A DNA stretch of 5,132 nucleotides from an uncultured Oscillospiraceae bacterium (GTDB lineage Bacteria > Bacillota > Clostridia > Oscillospirales > Oscillospiraceae). The stretch is from contig CANQZF010000132.1 in NCBI GenBank assembly GCA_947628265.1, positions 1 to 5,132 on the forward strand, in the 5' to 3' direction. Below the pieces are notes generated by a model. The model was given only the letters and a program-made list of their open reading frames with translations, had not been told where the DNA came from and ran no database searches. Positions 1 to 4,834 of this stretch are shown here, piece by piece; the first letter of the stretch is position 1, and the number at the start of each line of letters is the position of its first letter. Both the position numbers and the translations under genes were made by a program.

Positions 1-39
1 TTACTACTCTTTTGGGGTACTTCTTTCGCAAATTTTCTC

Positions 40-612
40 TTATTGCATTCTTGACTTCACACCATTAGACTTTTCAAGGAATGAGCGCAGCTTCACCCGG
101 GTCCGGTGGAGGGACTGCTTGACCGCCCCCTCGCTGATCCCGGTGTCCTTTGCTATGACGCGAAGGGGCGAAAAGCCGAAGTACCGCCGGAGAAAGACCG
201 CCCGCTCCCGCTGGGGGAGCCCGTCCAGAAAGCGGTCCAGCGCCCGGGCAAGCTCCGCCGCCTCCACCGCCTTTTCCGTGTTTTCCTCAGAGGGCAGGAC
301 CTCCGCCAGCTCCTCGATGGCCGCCTCCGCCTCCCCCGGGCCCCGCTTTTTGGCAAGGCGCGAGCGCAGACGGGTGAGGCTCAGCCTCCGGGTGAGCTTG
401 GCAAGATACGCCCCCAGCTTTTCGGGCCGGTGCTCCGGCATGGAGCTCCAGGCGGCCAGGTACGTGTCGTTGACGCACTCGTCCGCGTCCTCCCGGTCTT
501 GGAGGACATTCATGGACAGATGATTTAAAAACCGCCCGTATTTCGCCGCCGTCTCGTCGATGGCCCTCTGGTCGCGCGCCCAGTAGAGCTCCACGATTTT
601 GGTATCCTCCAT
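40..612 (-). CDS. sigma-70 family (ECF-like) RNA polymerase sigma factor
   Basis: This gene encodes a 190-residue alternative sigma factor that would direct RNA polymerase to a specific promoter set. Region 2 spans about residues 6-85. It begins with ELYWARDQRAI and contains the DREDADECVNDTYLAAW block (about 39-55), the usual -10 recognition and core-binding signature of small sigma factors. A charged linker (about 88-122) leads to region 4 (about 125-183), where LPQRERAVFLRRYFGF precedes a helix-turn-helix (ISEGAVKQSLHRTRVKLR). The frame is open further upstream to an ATG at 648. I chose the ATG at 612 because an AGGAGG Shine-Dalgarno lies 8 nt before it (minus strand, 621-626), and because the protein then starts as family members usually do. 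In Clostridia such genes are often followed by an anti-sigma-like membrane protein. That position is cut off by the left window edge, so the partner is unknown. No convincing promoter was found upstream. Confidence 0.9.
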   Translation of the reverse strand: MEDTKIVELYWARDQRAIDETAAKYGRFLNHLSMNVLQDREDADECVNDTYLAAWSSMPEHRPEKLGAYLAKLTRRLSLTRLRSRLAKKRGPGEAEAAIEELAEVLPSEENTEKAVEAAELARALDRFLDGLPQRERAVFLRRYFGFSPLRVIAKDTGISEGAVKQSLHRTRVKLRSFLEKSNGVKSRMQ

Positions 613-776
613 GCCTCTCGCCTCCTCACCCCTAAACTCGCAAATCAAAGCGGCTGGTTACGAATAAATATAAAAATACCACATAAAATTTTCCGGCGCA
701 AGGGCGGGGGAGGGGGCTTTTGTATACTATTTGCAAGATTGCTCCAATGAAAATTCGTTTTTATATGGATTGCCCA

Positions 777-805
777 TTGACAACACCGCTTTAAAGGAAT
801 AAAAT
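777..805 (+). promoter_or_regulatory. sigma-A promoter of gdhA
   Basis: A perfect TTGACA -35 box (777-782) is followed by a 17-bp spacer and a TAAAAT -10 box (800-805, 5 of 6 consensus). Transcription should start at about 811-813, leaving a leader of about 95 nt before the gdhA start codon. This is a strong vegetative-type promoter in an AT-rich stretch. A perfect 10-bp palindrome, CCGTTAACGG (811-820), covers the predicted start point. Confidence 0.8.
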
Positions 806-815
806 GAAGACCGTT

Positions 816-872
816 AACGGCAAGGGCGTCGCGGGCTTTTGCCCGCGTATGCCACAGGCCGTTCCTTTTTTT
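816..872 (+). terminator. terminator-like stem-loop in the gdhA leader (possible attenuator)
   Basis: The leader between the promoter and gdhA can fold into a long imperfect hairpin. The outer stem is AACGGC (816-821) with GCCGTT (858-863). A middle GGC/GCC helix pairs 825-827 with 851-853. The inner 7-bp stem is CGCGGGC (830-836) with GCCCGCG (841-847), closed by a TTTT loop. Two C residues and seven T residues (866-872) follow directly, which is the layout of an intrinsic terminator. Because it sits inside the transcript, it could act as an attenuator or simply as leader structure. I do not recognise a known riboswitch here. Confidence 0.5.
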
Positions 873-906
873 GTGTTGAAATAATTTTATTTTGGAGGTT
901 TCATAA

Positions 907-2247
907 ATGAAGAACGCGTATCTCCAGTCCGTCCTTGAGACAGTGAAGAAGCGCAACCCCGCCGAGCCCGAGTTCATCCAGGCCGTCACCGAGGTCCTGG
1001 AGACCCTGGAGCCCGTCATCGAGCGCCGGCCCGACCTCGTGGCCGCCAACGTCATGGAGCGCATCGTGGAGCCCGATCGCCAGATCATCTTCCGGGTCCC
1101 CTGGGTGGACGACAAGGGGAACATCCAGGTCAACCGCGGCTACCGCATCCAGTTCAACGACGCCATCGGCCCCTATAAGGGCGGCCTCCGGCTTCACCCC
1201 TCCGTCAATCTCAGCATCATCAAGTTCCTGGGCTTTGAGCAGATCTTCAAAAACAGCCTGACCACCCTCCCCATGGGCGGTGCCAAGGGCGGCTCTGACT
1301 TCGACCCCAAGGGCAAGTCCGATAACGAGATCATGCGCTTCTGCCAGAGCTTCATAAACGAGCTCTACCGCCACATCGGCAAGGACATCGACGTCCCCGC
1401 CGGCGACATCGGCGTGGGCGGCCGGGAGATCGGCTATATGTTCGGCCAGTATAAGAAGCTCACCGGCGAGTGGTCCGGCATTCTCACCGGCAAGGGCATC
1501 CCCTACGGCGGCTCCTTAGCCCGCACCGAGGCCACCGGCTACGGCCTTTGCTACTTCACCGACGAGATGCTCCGCGCCAACGGCAAGTCCTTTGAGGGCC
1601 AGACCGTGGTGATCTCCGGCTCCGGCAACGTGGCCATTTACGCACTCCAGAAGGCCACCCAGCTGGGCGCCAAGGTCGTGGCCATGTCCGACTCCAACGG
1701 CTACATCTACGACCCCAACGGCGTGGACTTCGCCGCCGTCAAGCAGCTCAAAGAGGTGGAGCGCAAGCGCATTAAGGAGTATGTCGCCACCCACCCCCAG
1801 GCCGAGTATCACGAGGGCTGCTCCGGCATCTGGACCATCCCCTGCGACATCGCCCTGCCCTGCGCCACCCAGAACGAGATCAATAAGGAGAGCGCCGAAA
1901 TTCTTGCGAAGAACGGCTGCTACTGCGTCTCCGAGGGTGCCAACATGCCCTCCACCCCCGAGGCCATCGAGGTCTATTTCGCCAATAAGATGCTCTACGG
2001 CCCCGCCAAAGCCGCCAACGCCGGCGGCGTGGCCACCTCCGGCCTCGAGATGTGCCAAAATAGCGCCCGTCTCAGCTGGACCTTCGAGGAGGTGGACGGC
2101 AAGCTCCACGGCATCATGAAGAGCATCTTCGCCGCCTGCGACGCGGCCAGCAAGGAGTACGGTATGCCCGGCAACTACATGGCCGGCGCCAACATCGCCG
2201 GCTTCCTCAAGGTCGCCGAGTCCATGAAGGCACAGGGATGCGTGTGA
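907..2247 (+). CDS. gdhA: glutamate dehydrogenase, hexameric type, probably NADP-linked
   Basis: This 446-residue enzyme interconverts glutamate with 2-oxoglutarate and ammonium, using NAD(P)(H), in the cytosol. Its length is normal for the hexameric ~450-residue family. The N-terminal substrate domain carries GPYKGGLRLHPSVN (89-101, substrate lysine about K91). It also has the PMGGAKGG active-site block (122-129, catalytic K127) and PAGDIGVGGREIG (164-176, catalytic D167). The dinucleotide domain has the GSGNVA fingerprint (238-243), and NAGGVATSG (371-379) supplies the C-terminal substrate-site serine. After the second Rossmann strand the sequence reads MSDSNG (260-265). The SDS pattern resembles NADP-type enzymes rather than the SGPDG of the clostridial NAD-type enzyme, so NADP preference is inferred. 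A GGAGG site (894-898) lies 8 nt before the ATG. Codons are strongly C/G-ending, which suits high expression. It is transcribed alone, from its own promoter to its own terminator. Confidence 0.97.
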   Translation: MKNAYLQSVLETVKKRNPAEPEFIQAVTEVLETLEPVIERRPDLVAANVMERIVEPDRQIIFRVPWVDDKGNIQVNRGYRIQFNDAIGPYKGGLRLHPSVNLSIIKFLGFEQIFKNSLTTLPMGGAKGGSDFDPKGKSDNEIMRFCQSFINELYRHIGKDIDVPAGDIGVGGREIGYMFGQYKKLTGEWSGILTGKGIPYGGSLARTEATGYGLCYFTDEMLRANGKSFEGQTVVISGSGNVAIYALQKATQLGAKVVAMSDSNGYIYDPNGVDFAAVKQLKEVERKRIKEYVATHPQAEYHEGCSGIWTIPCDIALPCATQNEINKESAEILAKNGCYCVSEGANMPSTPEAIEVYFANKMLYGPAKAANAGGVATSGLEMCQNSARLSWTFEEVDGKLHGIMKSIFAACDAASKEYGMPGNYMAGANIAGFLKVAESMKAQGCV

Positions 2248-2253
2248 GCTGGC

Positions 2254-2280
2254 TTTGAAGCCCGCGAAGCGGGCTTCAAA
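2254..2280 (+). repeat. perfect 12-bp stem-loop just after gdhA
   Basis: TTTGAAGCCCGC (2254-2265) and its exact reverse complement (2269-2280) flank a GAA loop, starting 7 nt after the gdhA stop codon. No T-tract follows, so it is not an intrinsic terminator on its own. It may protect the mRNA 3' end, or it may be a degraded palindromic repeat. Confidence 0.7.
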
Positions 2281-2298
2281 TGCCAATAGGATGCGTGC

Positions 2299-2342
2299 GG
2301 AAAAACTCCCCTGAATTCTGCGGAATTCAGGGGAGTTTTTCC
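2299..2342 (+). terminator. strong bidirectional intrinsic terminator after gdhA
   Basis: A perfect 20-bp stem (left arm 2299-2318, right arm 2323-2342) is closed by a TGCG loop. With its C-G closing pair this is a cUNCGg-type stable tetraloop. The stem has a GC-rich core (CTCCCC/GGGGAG), and A5 and T5 tracts at its base serve both strands. It should end gdhA transcription, and could also stop readthrough from the convergent S41 gene. Confidence 0.92.
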
Positions 2343-2345
2343 TGC

Positions 2346-2390
2346 TGTCACGGTTCGCGCACTCGCTGCGCTCGCACACTCACCGTGACA
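2346..2390. repeat. inverted repeat with 9-bp arms
   Basis: TGTCACGGT (2346-2354) and ACCGTGACA (2382-2390) are perfect inverted arms around a 27-nt GC-rich core of CGCACTCGCTGCGCTCGCAC type. The core is itself built of short GCG/CGC units. It appears non-coding and looks like an intergenic palindromic element. No function can be assigned. Confidence 0.6.
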
Positions 2391-2396
2391 AAAGGG

Positions 2397-2427
2397 ATTT
2401 TTTGCGAGGCAAAGCCCCGCAAAAAAT
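2397..2427. terminator. bidirectional terminator-like hairpin
   Basis: ATTTTTTGCG (2397-2406) pairs with CGCAAAAAAT (2418-2427). After one A/C mismatch, GGC pairs with GCC around an AAA loop. T6 and A6 tracts lie within the arms, so on the minus strand it could act as a back-up stop for S41 transcripts. The GC core is short, so efficiency is uncertain. Confidence 0.45.
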
Positions 2428-2438
2428 ATTGAAAAAAG

Positions 2439-2461
2439 CGGGCGGGTCTGGGACCCGCCCG
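2439..2461. repeat. perfect 10-bp GC-rich stem-loop
   Basis: CGGGCGGGTC (2439-2448), a TGG loop, and GACCCGCCCG (2452-2461) form a perfect hairpin without a T-tract. A degenerate relative (CGGGCGGGTT-type arms) occurs at 2790-2817, which suggests a dispersed palindromic family. Confidence 0.55.
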
Positions 2462-2473
2462 TCCCCCGTCTTT

Positions 2474-2529
2474 GCCCCTCCCTCCGGGAGGGCCCACCCC
2501 CTGCCCCCTCCCAGAGGGAGGGGCTTTTT
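2474..2529 (+). repeat. GC-rich palindromic element ending in a T-tract
   Basis: GCCCCTCCCTC (2474-2484) is the exact reverse complement of GAGGGAGGGGC (2514-2524), and TTTTT (2525-2529) follows. A smaller CCTCC/GGAGG hairpin can form inside the left half. It could act as a plus-strand terminator, but no gene lies between it and the terminator at 2299-2342. It is more likely a dispersed palindromic repeat. Related CCCTCCCC/GGGGAGGG palindromes occur at 5089-5115 and inside the S41 gene. Confidence 0.6.
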
Positions 2530-2554
2530 CAATGTACCTACCCCCGGACAACGC

Positions 2555-2743
2555 CGTAGGGGCCGGACACCGTGCCGGCCCGTTCTTCGGTGTACATCTC
2601 ACCAACCAATGCGCCATCCCCGGAAACGGTTTTCGCCGCAAAATTTTGCGGCGAATAATCAAATGTGCGGCGCAGCCGCAAACCTTTTATGGGGGCGTGA
2701 CGGAAGTTGGGGGAACAGGCCGACGAGGTCGTCGGCCCCTACG
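2555..2743. repeat. 189-bp MITE-like composite repeat bounded by inverted CGTAGGGGCCG
   Basis: CGTAGGGGCCG (2555-2565) and its exact reverse complement CGGCCCCTACG (2733-2743) bound a non-coding segment. The left end forms a GGGCCGG/CCGGCCC hairpin (2560-2581). The right end forms a 9-bp GGCCGACGA/TCGTCGGCC palindrome (2718-2737). The middle contains the 52-bp palindromic core described separately. No transposase and no clear target-site duplication are visible, so mobility is only inferred. Confidence 0.45.
2628..2679 (+). repeat. 52-bp palindromic core repeat, copy 1
   Basis: This segment matches 5029-5080 at 50 of 52 positions in the same orientation. It contains a perfect 24-bp palindrome (2632-2655, half-site TTCGCCGCAAAA). 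A second small hairpin follows, with TGCGGC (2666-2671) pairing GCCGCA (2675-2680). One of the two differences between copies lies in the loop of the second hairpin, so both structures are preserved. Confidence 0.9.
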
Positions 2744-2789
2744 TGACGTTCTGCGTTAAATGAGGGCGGTACGAAAATTGGAGGCGTAA

Positions 2790-2817
2790 ACGGGCGGGTT
2801 TGGAACCCCGCTCCCGT
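2790..2817. repeat. imperfect GC-rich inverted repeat downstream of the S41 gene
   Basis: ACGGGCGGGTTT (2790-2801) pairs imperfectly with the segment ending CTCCCGT (to 2817), with a small bulge. On the minus strand no T-tract follows, so it is a poor terminator for the S41 gene whose stop codon lies 24 bp away. It resembles the perfect hairpin at 2439-2461. Confidence 0.3.
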
Positions 2818-2840
2818 CCTTTTCAAGGCAAATTGGCGGA

Positions 2841-4127
2841 TCAGCGGAGGATGGAGAGGGAGGCGAGAAGGGGGGCGTCGACGCCCTGGCGCAGATCTGC
2901 GATGGTTGTCTCGGCGGGGACGTCCGGGAGGATGCCCCGGCGGATGAACTCTGTGCCGTCTAAGAGCTTGTAGGCCACGGAGCAGACGCGACCGGTACCT
3001 CCGCAGGGGACGGGCTGCAGGAGGGGCGTGCCGGTGGAGCCGTAGGTGGGCGTTCCCAGGAGCTTCGCCCTGCGGCTCGATTTGAACATCGCCGTCAGGT
3101 CCTCCGCCGCCGAGACCGTGCCCCGGGAGGTGAGCAGGACGCAGGGCCCGGAAAAGACGCTTCTGTGTCCCGGCGCTCCGAAGGAGTCGGTGTAGTGCCG
3201 GAAGTGCCGCATGTTCCACTGATTTATGGCATCCTCCACGCCCTCCTCGCTGCCCAGAGCGCGGATCTCCTCCGGGCTCATCTGGGCAAACTGGCTCCCG
3301 GAGGCCAGATCCACGCCCTCCATGATCCTGGTGCGCTTTTGGCAGCTGTGGAACTCTCCGTCTATGAAAAGCTCCGCGATCCTGGCCCCGTACGCGGTCA
3401 TGCCGCCGACGTTCTCCCGGAGGTCCAGGATAACGCCGCAGATATTCCCCCCTTGAAGAGCGGCCTCGACGCTCTCCGATGCCTCTGGGCGCAGGAGGTC
3501 GTCGATCTTGACGTATAAGACCCCGCCGCCGTAGAGCCGGAGGTCCGCACGCTCAGAGGGAATCGTCTCAAACCTCTCCCCCACACCCGGTGGGGGAGAG
3601 GAGATCAGCTCTGCGTCCCCGTGTCGCAGGTGAAAGCGATAGACCCCCAAATCCGTCTCCAGCTCGTGCTCCTCACCCGTCAGCAGCAGCGGCAGGACGG
3701 AGGAGATGCCGGAGGGGGAGACATAGCCCTCCACGCTGTATGCGTATCGGGAGACTTCCCGGAGAAGCTTCCCCATATCCCGCCCGCCGATTTTGCGGAC
3801 GAGCCCCAAAAGCTGTCCCTCGCCGCCTTTTTCAATGGAGCGGACGTAGTACCCCTCCCGGCAGTATCCCAACTTAAAGGGCAGCGCCCCGCGCTCCCGT
3901 CTCCAGGCCATGGGAGGCGTAAACCCCGTGTGCCCGTCGCCCAGAAGGTTCATAAACTCCATGAGCGTGAGCCAAAAATCCAAATCATCCCCGGCAGCCG
4001 CCACCTTATCGAGATAGGCCCCGTACGCCCCGTCCCAGTCAAGCTCAACCCGGTCAAAATAGGGGAACACCTCGCACGCCCGCCGCCAGAGCAGGGACAG
4101 CGCGGTGATCTTTTCCCTCTGTGTCAT
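2841..4127 (-). CDS. S41-family (C-terminal processing/tricorn-like) peptidase homologue
   Basis: This 428-residue protein resembles S41 serine peptidases, which cleave unfolded or C-terminal peptide tails. The N-terminal helical part leads to LLGDGHTGF (61-69), the L-DGH-T motif of S41 proteins. The core carries GVILDLRENVGG (231-242) and the nucleophile motif TVSAAED (337-343, likely Ser339). TYGSTG (361-366) and the C-terminal GILPDVPAE (398-406) follow. Where CtpA-type enzymes have GKG with a catalytic lysine, this protein has GST, so it fits the tricorn-like S41 group or uses another base. No signal peptide or membrane segment is seen, and no PDZ domain is obvious, so it is probably cytosolic. 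The ATG at 4127 is chosen because AAGGAG (minus strand, 4136-4141) lies 8 nt upstream. The more upstream ATG at 4178 would precede the -10 box. A perfect 29-bp palindrome is read within codons 176-185. The substrate is unknown. Confidence 0.85.
   Translation of the reverse strand: MTQREKITALSLLWRRACEVFPYFDRVELDWDGAYGAYLDKVAAAGDDLDFWLTLMEFMNLLGDGHTGFTPPMAWRRERGALPFKLGYCREGYYVRSIEKGGEGQLLGLVRKIGGRDMGKLLREVSRYAYSVEGYVSPSGISSVLPLLLTGEEHELETDLGVYRFHLRHGDAELISSPPPGVGERFETIPSERADLRLYGGGVLYVKIDDLLRPEASESVEAALQGGNICGVILDLRENVGGMTAYGARIAELFIDGEFHSCQKRTRIMEGVDLASGSQFAQMSPEEIRALGSEEGVEDAINQWNMRHFRHYTDSFGAPGHRSVFSGPCVLLTSRGTVSAAEDLTAMFKSSRRAKLLGTPTYGSTGTPLLQPVPCGGTGRVCSVAYKLLDGTEFIRRGILPDVPAETTIADLRQGVDAPLLASLSILR
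3573..3601. repeat. 29-bp perfect palindrome inside the S41 coding sequence
   Basis: CCTCTCCCCCAC (3573-3584) and its exact reverse complement (3590-3601) flank a 5-nt ACCCG loop. In the S41 frame it encodes residues 176-185 (SSPPPGVGER), a proline/glycine-rich stretch that looks like a surface loop. Its composition matches the intergenic CCCTCCC/GGGAGGG palindromes in this window, so it may be an in-frame repeat insertion. Confidence 0.7.
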
Positions 4128-4149
4128 ACGATCCTCTCCTTTCCCGCCT

Positions 4150-4178
4150 ATTATACCCCGACGCCCCAGGGGCTTCAA
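4150..4178 (-). promoter_or_regulatory. sigma-A promoter of the S41 gene
   Basis: On the minus strand, TTGAAG (4178-4173) is followed by a 17-bp spacer and a perfect TATAAT (4155-4150). The transcript should start at about 4143, giving a leader of only about 16 nt that carries the ribosome binding site almost at its 5' end. The -35 box lies within the palindrome at 4174-4186. Confidence 0.8.
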
Positions 4179-4186
4179 GTCTTGAA
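4174..4186. promoter_or_regulatory. candidate operator palindrome shared by divergent promoters
   Basis: TTCAAG-T-CTTGAA is a perfect 6+1+6 palindrome centred on 4180. Each arm overlaps the -35 box of one of the two divergent promoters. XRE-type repressors commonly bind such dyads, and the nearest regulator gene starts 120 bp away. Part of the symmetry is expected simply because two TTGAA-type -35 boxes face outwards, so its role as an operator is inference. Confidence 0.45.
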
Positions 4187-4210
4187 AAAGGAAGGGTTTT
4201 TTGGTATAAT
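4182..4210 (+). promoter_or_regulatory. upstream sigma-A promoter (P1) of the XRE gene
   Basis: TTGAAA (4182-4187), a 17-bp spacer and a perfect TATAAT (4205-4210) form a near-consensus promoter with start expected at about 4217. Its -35 box is 3 bp from that of the divergent S41 promoter, so polymerase could hardly occupy both at once. Confidence 0.75.
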
Positions 4211-4246
4211 ATTAAGTAGAAAACGCCCAATTCGCTTTCTGTGTCC

Positions 4247-4275
4247 ATGACTTTTTCGCGGGGATGGTGTAAAAT
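4247..4275 (+). promoter_or_regulatory. possible second promoter (P2) of the XRE gene
   Basis: ATGACT (4247-4252, 4 of 6 consensus), a 17-bp spacer and TAAAAT (4270-4275, 5 of 6) lie just upstream of the ribosome binding site. Transcription would start at about 4281, leaving a short leader of about 25 nt. It is weaker than P1 by consensus and does not overlap the palindrome. Confidence 0.5.
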
Positions 4276-4305
4276 AGGGACAGAACGTGAAAGGGAGGCG
4301 AGCTT

Positions 4306-4827
4306 GTGGAGCAGGAAAAGGTGGGGAGGTTTATCGCCGCGCTCCGGAGGGAGCGGGGGATGACCCAGGAGGAGATGGGGGAGCGCCTCGGCGTCACCAA
4401 TAAGACCGTGTCCCGGTGGGAGACGGGAAAATATATGCCCGACGTGGACAAGCTTTTGGAGCTGTCGGGCCTCTTGGGCGTCAGCGTCAACGAGCTTTTG
4501 TCCGGTGAGAGGCTTAAGGACCGGGAGACGCTCATCAAAAAGGCCGACGAGAACCTGACGGCGGCCCTCCGGGGCTCCGTCACCTTCGGCCTTGCGGACC
4601 GGGTGGCGTATTTCCGGCACAAGTGGCTGACGGAGCATAGGTTTGACATCGGTATCGCCGTATTTTTATACCTCGCCGCCGTGATCGCCCTGGGGATTTG
4701 GGCAAGGCCCCTCCTTCCCTTGGGCTGCGTGGCGTTGGGGGTGGGGGCGTACCTGCTTTTGCGAAATAGACTGATGGCCTATGTGGAGGAGCGGGCGTTT
4801 GGGGGGGAAAGTAAGAGTGAAGAGTGA
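4306..4827 (+). CDS. XRE-family helix-turn-helix protein with two C-terminal membrane segments
   Basis: This 173-residue protein is likely a membrane-attached transcription regulator. Residues 1-66 form a Cro/C1-type HTH domain. IAALRRERGMTQEEMGERLG is followed by the recognition helix in NKTVSRWETGKYMPD and by LLELSGLLGVSVNELLSGE. A charged linker (about 67-112) leads to two hydrophobic segments, about 114-133 (FDIGIAVFLYLAAVIALGIW) and 135-153. They form a short hairpin in the membrane, followed by a charged tail. The start is the GTG at 4306, with GGGAGG (4293-4298) 7 nt upstream. The gene is divergent from the S41 peptidase gene and shares its promoter region, so autoregulation and control of the peptidase are plausible but unproven. 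The last residues (SKSEE) and the stop codon are written by a 7-bp tandem repeat, so the C-terminus may be recent. The signal sensed is unknown. Confidence 0.85.
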   Translation: MEQEKVGRFIAALRRERGMTQEEMGERLGVTNKTVSRWETGKYMPDVDKLLELSGLLGVSVNELLSGERLKDRETLIKKADENLTAALRGSVTFGLADRVAYFRHKWLTEHRFDIGIAVFLYLAAVIALGIWARPLLPLGCVALGVGAYLLLRNRLMAYVEERAFGGESKSEE

Positions 4828-4834
4828 AAAGTGA
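4814..4834 (+). repeat. 7-bp tandem repeat (AGAGTGA), three units
   Basis: AGAGTGA occurs at 4814-4820 and 4821-4827, then as AAAGTGA at 4828-4834, with a partial fourth unit after it. The array overlaps the 3' end of the XRE gene. The second unit supplies its TGA stop codon. Confidence 0.8.

Noticed and set aside
1..31. Possible start of a gene downstream of the sigma factor (TTG at 31, minus strand)
   Set aside because: Only ten codons are visible, with a weak AAGAG ribosome binding site and a rare start codon. This is too little to call a gene.
613..648. Upstream start of the sigma factor at 648
   Set aside because: The ATG at 612 has an AGGAGG 8 nt upstream and gives the usual family N-terminus. 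The extra 12 residues contain the ribosome binding site itself.
673..701. Possible promoter for the sigma factor (minus strand, TTGCGC-17-TATTTT)
   Set aside because: It matches only 3 of 6 and 4 of 6 consensus bases in an AT-rich region where such matches are expected by chance. The sigma gene may use its own or another sigma factor.
901..1374. Second antisense open frame over the 5' part of gdhA
   Set aside because: It is a low-complexity shadow of the high-GC coding bias, overlapping the clear gdhA start and without its own recognisable motif.
1516..2379. Long open frame antisense to gdhA (287 codons)
   Set aside because: It is a glycine/valine/leucine-rich shadow caused by the C-ending codons of gdhA. 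It has no recognisable domain and runs through the terminator.
2254..2680. CRISPR-like array from the many hairpins
   Set aside because: The repeats differ from each other, spacing is irregular, and no cas gene is present.
2402..2759. Open frames in the repeat region between gdhA and the S41 gene
   Set aside because: The translations are arginine/proline-rich, run through hairpins and repeats, and have no credible start context. The interval is treated as non-coding.
4128..4178. Upstream start of the S41 gene at 4178
   Set aside because: This would place the start codon inside the -35 box of the best promoter, while the ATG at 4127 has a well-spaced AAGGAG.
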